A stretch of 64,000 nucleotides of DNA. It comes from Paenibacillus sp. G2S3. Lineage in GTDB: Bacteria; Bacillota; Bacilli; Paenibacillales; Paenibacillaceae. Under the pieces are notes generated by a model. The model was given only the letters and a program-made list of their open reading frames with translations, was not told where the DNA came from and did not search any database. Shown here one piece after another: positions 9,176 to 17,399 of the stretch (position 1 is its first letter; each line of letters opens with the position of its first letter). The DNA is taken from the NCBI RefSeq assembly GCF_030123105.1, contig NZ_CP126095.1:2108001-2172000 (forward strand), in the 5' to 3' direction. A program made the position numbers and the translations under genes.

Positions 9176-9215
9176 AAGAAGTATTAAACGACCTGTGAGT
9201 CGTTTAATACTTCTT
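9176..9215. terminator. Bidirectional terminator between lytic transglycosylase and SASP genes
   Basis: A perfect 17-bp inverted repeat (arms 9176-9192 and 9199-9215) has a 6-base loop and A-rich and T-rich flanks. It lies between two convergent genes and can serve both. Confidence 0.85.
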
Positions 9216-9236
9216 CAGTAAGCTTATGTGGACAGG

Positions 9237-9455
9237 TTATTTGTATTGACCTGCCAATTGTTGTTCTGCCAGGGTTACAAGACGTTTAGTGATGTAACCA
9301 CCGATCGAACCATTTTCATAAGAAGTTTTATTGCCTTGGTAACCATCTGGGGAAAGCGTGATTCCGAGTTCTTGGGCAACTTCATATTTAAGTTGTTCCA
9401 AAGCACCACGGGAATTTGGAGCTACAAGGTTATTGGAGCTGTTGTTTTGGCTCAT
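9237..9455 (-). CDS. Alpha/beta-type small acid-soluble spore protein
   Basis: A 72-residue protein that would coat and protect spore DNA. Both family signatures are present: LEQLKYEVAQELGI, which contains the site cut by the germination protease GPR, and GGYITKRLVTLAEQQLAG. A strong RBS (AGAGGAGGTGAA) precedes the ATG on the minus strand. A possible sigma-G -10 (CATAATA, minus strand, 9484-9490) lies about 30 bp upstream, but no convincing -35 was seen. It proves that the organism belongs to a spore-forming lineage. Confidence 0.95.
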   Translation of the reverse strand: MSQNNSSNNLVAPNSRGALEQLKYEVAQELGITLSPDGYQGNKTSYENGSIGGYITKRLVTLAEQQLAGQYK

Positions 9456-9622
9456 TGCTGTTCACCTCCTCTGTTGGTAACTGTATTATGTGCCGTACTT
9501 GCCATAATCATTACAACAAAAAAACGGTGATTTCTGGAAAAAATGAAAAGGCCCTTTAAAAGCCGGATGTTATAAGCATACCGGGACAAAAAAACATTAT
9601 GTAATAGGAAGTGATGAAGCTT

Positions 9623-10099
9623 ATGAAATGCCCTTACTGCGATCACACAAATACTAAAGTACTGGACTCGCGACCAGCGAATGAGAATAAGTCAATCCGC
9701 CGCAGGCGTGAATGCGAGCGTTGCAGCAAACGGTTTACAACCTTTGAAATGATTGAAGAAACACCGTTAATCGTGATTAAAAAAGACGGCAGCCGCGAGG
9801 AATTCAGCCGTGATAAAATACTTCGGGGCTTAATTCGTGCCTGTGAGAAACGTCCAGTCTCTGTAGAACGTCTAGAGAAGATCGTCTCTGAGGTGGAGAA
9901 ATCCCTACGCGGGATCGCTGTAGCTGAAGTGGAGAGCCAACAGATCGGTGAATTGGTTATGGAGCAGCTCTATCCAGTAGATGAAGTCGCCTACGTTCGC
10001 TTTGCGTCTGTATACCGCCAGTTCAAGGACATTAACATGTTTATGAAGGAACTGAAGGGTCTGCTTTCTAAGAGCACTGGGGATCTGGACAGATTGTAG
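9623..10099 (+). CDS. nrdR: Transcriptional repressor NrdR
   Basis: A 158-residue repressor of ribonucleotide reductase genes. The N-terminal zinc ribbon has Cys pairs CPYC and CERC (about 3-34). It is followed by an ATP-cone domain (about 49-139; [20 protein letters not shown]) that senses ATP and dATP. ATG 9623 (MKCPYC) is the canonical NrdR start. The earlier GTG 9611 and ATG 9614 overlap the RBS AGGAAGTGA and are less likely. In Bacillus nrdR precedes dnaB; here it is followed by tRNA genes and an accessory cluster. Confidence 0.95.
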   Translation: MKCPYCDHTNTKVLDSRPANENKSIRRRRECERCSKRFTTFEMIEETPLIVIKKDGSREEFSRDKILRGLIRACEKRPVSVERLEKIVSEVEKSLRGIAVAEVESQQIGELVMEQLYPVDEVAYVRFASVYRQFKDINMFMKELKGLLSKSTGDLDRL

Positions 10100-10131
10100 G
10101 GTTGTGGCTAGTCTAATGACTAAAAAAAGTG

Positions 10132-10160
10132 TTGACAGCGAAGGCGATTTTTTATATTAT
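10132..10160 (+). promoter_or_regulatory. Sigma-A promoter of the tRNA operon
   Basis: TTGACA (10132-10137) is a perfect -35, followed after 17 bp by TATTAT (10155-10160). It lies about 100 bp before tRNA-Ala, as expected for a strong stable-RNA promoter. Confidence 0.75.
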
Positions 10161-10258
10161 ATAGGAGTCGCCTACGGCGCTTGAGTTTGTCAGAACGACT
10201 TAAATACACCGAACTGAATTTTAGAATGTGTGATTACATACATCTGAAAATTACGTTT

Positions 10259-10334
10259 GGGGCCATAGCTCAGCTGGGAGAGCGCATCGCTGGCAGCGAT
10301 GAGGTCAGGGGTTCGATCCCCCTTGGCTCCACCA
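10259..10334 (+). tRNA. tRNA-Ala (anticodon GGC)
   Basis: A full 76-base cloverleaf. The acceptor stem GGGGCCA pairs with TGGCTCC and includes the G3-U70 pair that marks alanine tRNAs. The anticodon loop is CTGGCAG (anticodon GGC, reads GCC and GCU). The T arm GGGGTTCGATCCCC is intact. CCA is encoded. Confidence 0.97.
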
Positions 10335-10344
10335 AACTTCATAT

Positions 10345-10417
10345 GGACTCTTAGCTCAGTTGGTAGAGCAGTAGACTCTTAATCTATTTGTCCAGGGTTC
10401 GAGCCCCTGAGAGTCCA
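10345..10417 (+). tRNA. tRNA-Lys (anticodon CTT)
   Basis: A 73-base cloverleaf. The acceptor stem GGACTCT pairs with AGAGTCC, the anticodon loop is CTCTTAA (anticodon CTT, reads AAG), and the T arm is AGGGTTCGAGCCCCT. The discriminator is A; CCA is not encoded (TCC follows). It lies 10 bases behind tRNA-Ala and is probably cotranscribed with it. Confidence 0.95.
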
Positions 10418-10425
10418 TCCTAAAG

Positions 10426-10448
10426 AAACGGCAGAAATGCCGTTTTTT
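10426..10448 (+). terminator. Terminator of the tRNA operon
   Basis: AAACGGCA, loop GAAA, TGCCGTTT, then a T run. The same hairpin core occurs after three other genes near the right end of the window. The 267 bases between here and the next gene show a T9 tract (about 10511) but no recognisable gene. Confidence 0.85.
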
Positions 10449-10715
10449 TGTTGTTTGTGGAGTGGTTTTACTAGAAAATTGACCGTATTCCTTTGCGAGA
10501 GGGCGATCTGTTTTTTTTTACGCTGAGGTAAGATCCAGTGCTCTCTCCCGGTGCATCGACGACCTCAAGACCAGGCAATGCTTCATCAAGTCAACAACAG
10601 ACTCTAGTCGGGACGAGCGACTTAGGTTATTATGAAAGCGCAAACATGTTTTCTGGAACTCTTGAAAGCTACAATTTAGCAACAGAGCATAAAGGTAATC
10701 TGAACGGAGGATACG

Positions 10716-12497
10716 ATGGAAAACTGGTTGGGTAAATCGTTAAAGCAGAAGCTGAGCTTGTTGATTATTATTTCGGTATTGGTACCGGTGTTGTCTCTGG
10801 GACTGTTCTCCTATTATATTGCTGAAAGCTTAACGGAGGAGAAAGCGAAAAGCTCCGGCATGAACACGCTTCGGCAAATTGGTGCCTATTTGGAAAATAT
10901 GGTGAGCGATGTCGAGAATCTATCACTATTCCTCATCGGCCACCCTGATGTCCAAAGCTACTTGAAAACACCGGAACACGATTTGTTAAAGCAAACCTCG
11001 ATCGTTAATTTACTTACAACATTATCGATTTCCAAACCATATATCGCCAATGTCATGATCGAATCGAATGAAGATAATAAGCCGTCGGTTTCATTCAGAT
11101 CCGTCCTCGAATCAGAATGGACCGATATTCAGAGCGAGTATCCCGGTTATTATGAGGAATATCCCAAGTGGTGGTCTCCGGTGCATCATTTCGTTACGTC
11201 GGACGGCAAAGAGGATGTCATTACGATGTCGAGGCCGATTCGCAGCACATCAAAATATTACAAAATCGGCATGCTTAAAATCAGCCTGACACAATCGGTT
11301 ATCTCTAGCCATTTAAAGCAAGCTGGACTAGAGGGTGAAGGCGTCGCCCTGCTGTTGGACGGACAAAACCGGATATTGGCTGGACCGGAAGGGTACGCGA
11401 CTAACAAGAGCTTGAACGATTATTTTCCCGGAATAGTTGATTTCAAGAGCAAGTCGGGGTCGTTCGATTACGGAGAAGCGGAGGAGCGGAGTACAGTACT
11501 GTACTACCAGATGCCGAATGTTAACTGGAGGCTTGTAGGCATCATTCCGGCAAAAGCTTACAGAGCGCAGAACCAGTATTTTTTAACGTTAACTGCAATT
11601 GCAGTCAGCATTTCTATGCTCTTTGTTATAGCGTTCGTCCTTGTACTTATTCAAAAGGTGACTAAACCGTTGTCTGCATTAACGAAGTTTCTTAGGAATT
11701 CCAGCCCGGACGAGCCGCTGCCGACACTGCCCGTCACATCGATCGATGAGGTTGGACAACTGATTATTAGCTATAATCGGATGAGCTCGCGAATTATTAA
11801 TTTAACCGATGAGGTGAAGCTGAGCGAAGCGTTGAAGAAGGAAGCGGATATGTCGGCACTTCAAGCGCAGATCAATCCGCATTTTCTATACAATACGTTA
11901 TCGTCGGTCCACTGGATGGCGCTAATGAAGGGAGACGAAAAAATCGCGGATATGGTCGGCTCTTTAAGTGATTTTCTTCGTTTCAGCTTAAATAAAGGAC
12001 AGGAATATTGTGCAATCAGCCAAGAAATTTTGCATGTAGATCATTATGTGAAGATCCAGTCCATTCGATATCCAGATAAATTTGATTACGAGGCGAATAT
12101 TCCGGCGGAGCTGCTCGATATGAGAATGCTGAAGCTGCTGCTCCAGCCGCTAATTGAAAATGCGATGATTCATGGCATTTTGAAAAGAGAGGGGAAAGGA
12201 AGCATTATCGTTAAAGCGGTGTCAGCGGGAGAGCGTATTACGTTTATTGTTCAGGATGACGGTGTCGGCATGAGCAGTGAAAGATTGGAGCTGCTGAGGG
12301 AGAAGATAAGCGCAAACTTGGGCATTGATCCGCTGAAGAATAATGACTCGGCAGGTAGCAGCTACGGATTGCGCAACGTGCATAATCGGCTGCAGCTTCA
12401 TTATGGGCATGAAGCCGGTTTGCGGATCGAAAGCGTAGAAGGAAGCGGCACTAAAGTTAGTTTTACCATTATACCGATCCAATCAGAAATCAAATAG
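10716..12497 (+). CDS. Sensor histidine kinase, YesM family
   Basis: A 593-residue membrane kinase. It has a transmembrane helix (about 13-33), an extracellular double-Cache-like sensor (about 35-285), a second helix (about 290-312), HAMP (about 312-365) and a His_kinase domain with His389 in LQAQINPHFLYNTL, followed by a HATPase_c domain with DDGVGM and GLRNVHNRLQLHYG. YesM-type kinases pair with AraC-type YesN regulators to control sugar uptake operons, and such a regulator follows 36 bp downstream. The RBS ACGGAGGA precedes ATG 10716. An external sugar, or a binding protein loaded with it, is the likely signal (inference). Codon use here looks more GC-rich by eye than in the genes at 19.5-25 kb. 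Confidence 0.92.
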   Translation: MENWLGKSLKQKLSLLIIISVLVPVLSLGLFSYYIAESLTEEKAKSSGMNTLRQIGAYLENMVSDVENLSLFLIGHPDVQSYLKTPEHDLLKQTSIVNLLTTLSISKPYIANVMIESNEDNKPSVSFRSVLESEWTDIQSEYPGYYEEYPKWWSPVHHFVTSDGKEDVITMSRPIRSTSKYYKIGMLKISLTQSVISSHLKQAGLEGEGVALLLDGQNRILAGPEGYATNKSLNDYFPGIVDFKSKSGSFDYGEAEERSTVLYYQMPNVNWRLVGIIPAKAYRAQNQYFLTLTAIAVSISMLFVIAFVLVLIQKVTKPLSALTKFLRNSSPDEPLPTLPVTSIDEVGQLIISYNRMSSRIINLTDEVKLSEALKKEADMSALQAQINPHFLYNTLSSVHWMALMKGDEKIADMVGSLSDFLRFSLNKGQEYCAISQEILHVDHYVKIQSIRYPDKFDYEANIPAELLDMRMLKLLLQPLIENAMIHGILKREGKGSIIVKAVSAGERITFIVQDDGVGMSSERLELLREKISANLGIDPLKNNDSAGSSYGLRNVHNRLQLHYGHEAGLRIESVEGSGTKVSFTIIPIQSEIK

Positions 12498-12533
12498 GCT
12501 ACAACCTTTGTGGGAAGGAAGGAGAATCTGTAC

Positions 12534-14078
12534 ATGAAGCTGTTAATTGTAGATGACGAAGTCATTATTAGGACCGGCCTTAGCACGGTTATTAAATGGG
12601 AAGAGAATGGCATTGAGCTGCTCGCGCCAGCTGCTTCCGCGGAGGAAGCGCTGATGCGCATTCCGATAGAGTGTCCTGACATCATTCTAACCGATATTCG
12701 GATGACGGGAATGACGGGATTGGAATTGTCTCGCGAGGTTAAGCGGAATTTTCCTTACATTGAAATTATTATATTGTCTGGATTCGATGATTTTGCATAT
12801 GCACAGCAAGCGATGCGGGAAGGAATAAGTGATTATTTGCTTAAAAATAGCCGTCCTGGCGATATCATGACTGCGGTTATGCGCGTGAAGCAGCGTATCG
12901 TCAGCAGACGGGAGGCCGTGCTTCAAGAAGCCATCCATCAAACGGCGTTCCGTTGGAAGCAACTAGATCGGTTTCTTCGCGGGGACAATCTCCTGACGGA
13001 GCGTGAAAGTGAGGAACTGTTGATCTATTATCCTGAGCTGAGGCTCGGATCGGTTATGGAGAAGCTAGAGTTATGGCTAGTTACATCTGCGTCTCCACTG
13101 ACAATGAAGGAGGAGACGGAAAGTGAAATGAATGAGGCGGCTGCGATGATTAGGAATTCACTTGGCTGCGTCATTCTGGATTGGGAATATGGATGGCTGC
13201 TTATTTTCCGCAGGGGGCAGCCGGGCGCGAAGCGATTGGTTAAGGCGTCGATGGAGCGGGCGGAGCGCGTTTATTGCCAGCCTTTTTTTGCCGCATGCGG
13301 TGTATGGGCCAGCAACGTGGTAGAACTGAGGGAGTCACTTCGCACCGCCGAACAAACCGCCTCGTACCGCTGGTTGGCAGAGGAAGCAAGAATGCTGGCC
13401 TATGAGGATATTAAAGATCGGAAAGGAATGCAGACCGTTTGTACGGAAGAAGTGGAGAGTAAGCTAACCGCCGTTCTGAGAAGCGGGAGCCGAGAGGTCG
13501 TAAAACAGTGGATTAAAGGTGAACTGGCGAGCATTAGACAGGATGCGGAAGCGACGCCTTGTTCCGTTCAAGCGTATTTGCATTCCTTGATTGTTGGGGG
13601 GTACCGCTGGCTAGAGCGTGCAGCAGCGTCCGTTGGTCAATCGATGCCGAAGCTTCCACAGCTTGAACAGTTGGACATAAAGCTGCTTACTGCGAACCCA
13701 GAAGAAACTTTGCAGCAGATGCTGCTTGCGATCCATGCGCAGTATGAACGATTAAACGGCAGCAGGAATGAAGCCATTGACCGAACTGTAGCCTATATAC
13801 GCGAGCATCTTGCAGACAGCTTGTCTTTAGCGCAAGTAGCGGCAAGCGTACATATGAATCCGAACTATTTTAGCAAGCTGTTTAAACAGGAAACAGGTAA
13901 AAACTATATTGAGTATGTAACGGAAGCGAGAATGGAATGGGCTAGCCGTTTGTTGAAGGAAACGCCGGCGAAGGTGAGCGAGATCGCTAAGCGGGTTGGC
14001 TACGAGGATATGAAGCATTTTAACCAGCTATTTAAGCGTTACAGTGGCGAAACTCCTTCGCAATACCGTTCAAGATGA
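12534..14078 (+). CDS. Two-component response regulator with AraC DNA-binding domain (YesN family)
   Basis: A 514-residue regulator. The receiver domain (about 1-120) has IVDDE and the phospho-acceptor Asp54 in ILTDIRMTG. A poorly conserved middle segment follows (about 130-405). The C-terminal AraC domain (about 410-514) has two helix-turn-helix units (SLAQVAASVHMNPNYFSKLF and VSEIAKRVGYEDMKHFNQLF). ATG 12534 is preferred over GTG 12510 because AAGGAAGGAG precedes it and the receiver then starts correctly. It probably activates the adjacent transport operon through the tandem C6 repeats at 14092-14125. Confidence 0.93.
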   Translation: MKLLIVDDEVIIRTGLSTVIKWEENGIELLAPAASAEEALMRIPIECPDIILTDIRMTGMTGLELSREVKRNFPYIEIIILSGFDDFAYAQQAMREGISDYLLKNSRPGDIMTAVMRVKQRIVSRREAVLQEAIHQTAFRWKQLDRFLRGDNLLTERESEELLIYYPELRLGSVMEKLELWLVTSASPLTMKEETESEMNEAAAMIRNSLGCVILDWEYGWLLIFRRGQPGAKRLVKASMERAERVYCQPFFAACGVWASNVVELRESLRTAEQTASYRWLAEEARMLAYEDIKDRKGMQTVCTEEVESKLTAVLRSGSREVVKQWIKGELASIRQDAEATPCSVQAYLHSLIVGGYRWLERAAASVGQSMPKLPQLEQLDIKLLTANPEETLQQMLLAIHAQYERLNGSRNEAIDRTVAYIREHLADSLSLAQVAASVHMNPNYFSKLFKQETGKNYIEYVTEARMEWASRLLKETPAKVSEIAKRVGYEDMKHFNQLFKRYSGETPSQYRSR

Positions 14079-14091
14079 ATCGACGAAGGTG

Positions 14092-14154
14092 AAAATACCC
14101 CCCGTATGGGCTTAATTTTCCCCCCTACGACTTCTCGTCTGTCTTATCTATACT
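14092..14154 (+). promoter_or_regulatory. Candidate activator-dependent promoter with two C6 direct repeats
   Basis: Two CCCCCC tracts with A/T-rich 5' flanks (ATACCCCCCGTA from 14096 and TTTTCCCCCCTAC from 14116) start exactly 22 bp apart, two helical turns. The second tract abuts a poor -35 (TACGAC), which is followed 17 bp later by a good -10 (TATACT, 14149-14154). This layout is what an AraC-type activator binding tandem half-sites would need; the upstream regulator is the natural candidate. Inference from sequence only. Confidence 0.45.
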
Positions 14155-14183
14155 AGGGTTATTACTAAAGGGGGAATATTTGA

Positions 14184-15515
14184 ATGAAGAAGAGACTTGC
14201 GTTTGTAACGACAATTATCTTGATGATTGCCCTTTTGGCAACCGCTTGCAACAATAGCGGAAAAAAGGAGCAGAGCAATGAAGACAACAAAAGCTCTGGA
14301 GAAAAAACGAAAATATCAATATGGCATAACTTCGCGGGTGACGACCTGCGTGCCAAAGCGGTTAGAGACCTGATTGACAAGTATAAAGAGGAGCATCCAG
14401 ACGTTGAGGTAGACGCGCAAGCGATCCCGGTTGACGGTTATCGTCAACGCCTAAGCACAGTTGCTGCGGCAAATGAAATGCCAGATGTATTTTTCGTTTA
14501 TGCGGGCAGCCAATCCCAAGAGTTCTATGATGCCGGTAAGCTTCAAGCGATTACAGAGTTGATGGATAAATACCCAGAATGGAAGAACAGTTTCTTGGCA
14601 GGGGCATTCGACCGCTATGAGTTTGAAAAAGGACAAATTTTCACAGCGCCGCTCGGTATGTCAGCAACTTCGTTCATGTATTATAACAAAGATCTTTTCG
14701 AGAAGCATAGTGTAAAAGTGCCGACTACTTGGGAAGAGATGATGACTGCAATTAAAACGTTCAACGACAACGGCATTACGCCGATTGCCCTCGGCAATAA
14801 AGCGCCATGGGTTGCACAATCGACGATTATCGGTTCGTTGGCTGACCGCGTGACGGGCACGGAATGGTTCTTGAAAGCTGCAGCTCAAGATGGAGCGTCT
14901 TTTACAGATCCTGTGTTCATTGAAGCTTTGGGCAAGTACAAAGAGCTCGTTGACAATAAAGCGTTTCAAGATGGCGCAAACAGCATCGACAACACGCAAG
15001 CAGAGCAATACTTCATTCAAGGCAAGGCAGCTATGATGATTAACGGCGCTTGGTCGCTTACGAATCTTGCAGCATCCGCAACTCCTGAGCAGTTGGCACC
15101 TATTGAAGTCACAACAATGCCTGGCATAGAAGGTGGAGCAGGCAAACCGAATACGATTTCCGGTGGCGCAGGCGCAGGCTTCGCGCTTAACAAAAATACA
15201 AAAGGTGCACAGAAGCAGGCAGCGCTTGATCTGATCTACGCAGTAAGCGGACCGGATGGCCAAAAAGCGATCGCAGAAAGCAACTCAATGGTTATGTACA
15301 AAGTAGAACTGGATAAGTCGAAAGTAAGCCCGCTTTACTTCAAAGCTTATGAATTGGCTGTGAATTCTGAAATTACGCCGGTATATGACGCCTATTTATC
15401 TGCTGAAGCAGGCGAAGTGATCAACAACGGTCTTCAAGAGCTTATGATGGGCGGTAAGCCGGAGGATGTAGCTAAAAAACTGCAGGATGCGCAAGCGCGT
15501 TCGACTAAAAAGTAA
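14184..15515 (+). CDS. Carbohydrate ABC transporter substrate-binding lipoprotein (family 1)
   Basis: A 443-residue extracytoplasmic sugar-binding lipoprotein. The signal peptide ends in the lipobox LATAC with Cys22, followed by a Ser/Glu/Lys-rich linker. The mature part has the family 1 pattern (ISIWHNFAGDDLR, a hinge region MPDVFFVYAGS, and GKAAMMINGAW). It feeds the two permeases downstream. The neighbouring cytoplasmic GH20 enzyme suggests an oligosaccharide containing N-acetylhexosamine as ligand (inference). The RBS AAAGGGGGAA precedes ATG. Confidence 0.93.
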   Translation: MKKRLAFVTTIILMIALLATACNNSGKKEQSNEDNKSSGEKTKISIWHNFAGDDLRAKAVRDLIDKYKEEHPDVEVDAQAIPVDGYRQRLSTVAAANEMPDVFFVYAGSQSQEFYDAGKLQAITELMDKYPEWKNSFLAGAFDRYEFEKGQIFTAPLGMSATSFMYYNKDLFEKHSVKVPTTWEEMMTAIKTFNDNGITPIALGNKAPWVAQSTIIGSLADRVTGTEWFLKAAAQDGASFTDPVFIEALGKYKELVDNKAFQDGANSIDNTQAEQYFIQGKAAMMINGAWSLTNLAASATPEQLAPIEVTTMPGIEGGAGKPNTISGGAGAGFALNKNTKGAQKQAALDLIYAVSGPDGQKAIAESNSMVMYKVELDKSKVSPLYFKAYELAVNSEITPVYDAYLSAEAGEVINNGLQELMMGGKPEDVAKKLQDAQARSTKK

Positions 15516-15547
15516 TCAGACAAAAGTACGTAAAGGAGGCTGTCGCC

Positions 15548-16420
15548 ATGCCTGCATCATTGCGCAGCAGAAGCTTCGTCATCATGGCGCTGCTTCCTGC
15601 ACTACTCATCTTTATCATCTTTGCGATCGTCCCGATTTTTTGGTCAGCTTACTACGGGTTCTTTGAGTGGAAGGGACTCGGTGCTGCTAAGCTTATCGGG
15701 TTGGATAATTATCGAATGATACTAGAGGATCCAGTATTCTGGAGAGCACTGAAAAACAACCTGATCCTTGTTGTCTCGGCAGTAATAGGTCAAGTATCGG
15801 TCGCATTGCTGCTTTCATTGTTCTTGCTCAAGAACACGATGTTCAATCGGTTGATGCGCTCCGCCGTATTTCTCCCGATGGTGCTGTCTACAGTCGTCGT
15901 CGGTCTCATCTGGGGCTATATTTATCACCCGCAAATCGGTTTGCTGAATCAATTATTGGAGACGCTGGGACTGGAATCTTGGCGCCGACCTTGGCTAGAC
16001 GATCCTAAAATCAATATGTTTGCCGTATCGATCCCGATTAACTGGGCGAATATCGGCCCGTATCTGATCATTTTCATCGCTGCACTCCAAAATATCTCTT
16101 CAGAAATTGAAGATGCTGCGAAGATCGACGGGGCGGTAGCCTGGAGAAAGCTATTTTTCGTGACGCTCCCGATGATTTGGGGAACAGTTGTTGTAACCAT
16201 CGTACTGTGCATATCTGGAAGTTTGAAGGCATTCGACCATGTTATCGTCATGACGCGCGGCGGTCCTGCACAATCGACAGAACTGCTTGCCACATATATG
16301 TACAATAACACCTTTACGGTATACCGTTACGGCTACGGCTCTGCGGTATCCACAATGATTATTCTGATTAGCGCCGTGCTCATTGGCCTAAATCATATCA
16401 TCACGAAGAGACGCGGCTAA
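15548..16420 (+). CDS. Sugar ABC transporter permease (MalF/UgpA type)
   Basis: A 290-residue membrane protein with six predicted helices. The EAA cytoplasmic loop (EDAAKIDGAVAWRKLFFVTLPMI) is where the ATPase docks. The length and topology match the first permease of CUT1 importers. The RBS AAAGGAGG precedes ATG. No ATPase gene is present in the operon, so a shared MsmX-type ATPase is expected. Confidence 0.93.
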   Translation: MPASLRSRSFVIMALLPALLIFIIFAIVPIFWSAYYGFFEWKGLGAAKLIGLDNYRMILEDPVFWRALKNNLILVVSAVIGQVSVALLLSLFLLKNTMFNRLMRSAVFLPMVLSTVVVGLIWGYIYHPQIGLLNQLLETLGLESWRRPWLDDPKINMFAVSIPINWANIGPYLIIFIAALQNISSEIEDAAKIDGAVAWRKLFFVTLPMIWGTVVVTIVLCISGSLKAFDHVIVMTRGGPAQSTELLATYMYNNTFTVYRYGYGSAVSTMIILISAVLIGLNHIITKRRG

Positions 16421-16467
16421 TGGGCGGTCGGCTAATGTTAGCCCGGCCGATGAAGGAGTGAATCGCT

Positions 16468-17337
16468 ATGCAAGCAATGATAGACGCTCGGTCGGAGAAG
16501 ATGAGAGGCTCGCTGTGGCGTAAGCCGATTTCCGGAATTGCGAAAATCATCCTGTTATTTTATGCCATAATTACATTGTATCCGCTATACTGGTTAGGAA
16601 TAAGTGCATTCAAGTCAAATCAGGAATTTTTCAATCGTCCCTATTCCTGGCCGCAGCATTGGCAGTTCAACAATATAACCCGGGCATGGGATCTCGGAAA
16701 TATGGGCCGGGCGGTGCTCAACTCCACAATTGTTACCCTCTCAGCACTGCTGCTGACCATTGGGCTCGGCATGCTTGCAGCTTATGTGCTTGCCCGGTTC
16801 CCATTCAAGTTGCGTGGCGTTGTAAAAGGATTGTTCTTGCTCGGCATGCTCATTCCAATTCATAGCACACTCGTTCCATTGTTTATTTTCATGAACAAGC
16901 TCGGGATGCTGAATACGTACTGGTCACTCATCCTACCGTATACGGCATTTGAATTACCAATTGCGATCTTCCTTGGAATGTCCTACATCGTATCCATTCC
17001 GAGAGAAGTAGAGGAAGCGGCGATGATCGACGGCAACGGCTGGTGGGGAATCTTCGGACGCATCATTTTCCCATTGTCCCTGCCGATCGTCGCTACGATT
17101 ACAATTCTTGCATTTTTGAGGTTTTGGAATGATTTCTCCTTCGCGCTCGTCTTTATTAATTCTCAAGCGTTGAAGACGCTGCCCCTCAGCTTGTCGCTCT
17201 TCTCCGATGGATTCGGAACGGACTACAGCTTAACGATGGGTGCGATGTTTATTGCTGCAATACCAACCATTCTCATCTTTTTGATCTTCCAAGAGCAAAT
17301 TATGAAAGGCATGGTAGCAGGCTCGGTCAAAGGTTAA
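16468..17337 (+). CDS. Sugar ABC transporter permease (MalG/UgpE type)
   Basis: A 289-residue second permease of the same CUT1 importer, with six helices and the EAA loop EEAAMIDGNGWWGIFGRIIFPL. The C-terminus GMVAGSVKG is the typical end of this subfamily. It is separated by 47 bp from the first permease and by 62 bp from the GH20 gene. Confidence 0.93.
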   Translation: MQAMIDARSEKMRGSLWRKPISGIAKIILLFYAIITLYPLYWLGISAFKSNQEFFNRPYSWPQHWQFNNITRAWDLGNMGRAVLNSTIVTLSALLLTIGLGMLAAYVLARFPFKLRGVVKGLFLLGMLIPIHSTLVPLFIFMNKLGMLNTYWSLILPYTAFELPIAIFLGMSYIVSIPREVEEAAMIDGNGWWGIFGRIIFPLSLPIVATITILAFLRFWNDFSFALVFINSQALKTLPLSLSLFSDGFGTDYSLTMGAMFIAAIPTILIFLIFQEQIMKGMVAGSVKG

Positions 17338-17399
17338 CACCCTTGATCGAGTTTTTGGTGTAATTTTATATATATTTCATTTTTGTGGAGGGATTGATA

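Noticed and set aside
9228..9530. 100-residue plus-strand frame over the SASP gene
   Set aside because: Antisense shadow of a perfect alpha/beta-type SASP with its own RBS.
10538..10735. 65-residue frame before the first YesM kinase
   Set aside because: It overlaps the kinase start, has no clear RBS and no recognisable protein pattern.
14661..15263. 200-residue minus-strand frame opposite the binding protein gene
   Set aside because: Shadow frame; Cys/Arg-rich composition, no homology pattern, and the plus strand is a clear lipoprotein.
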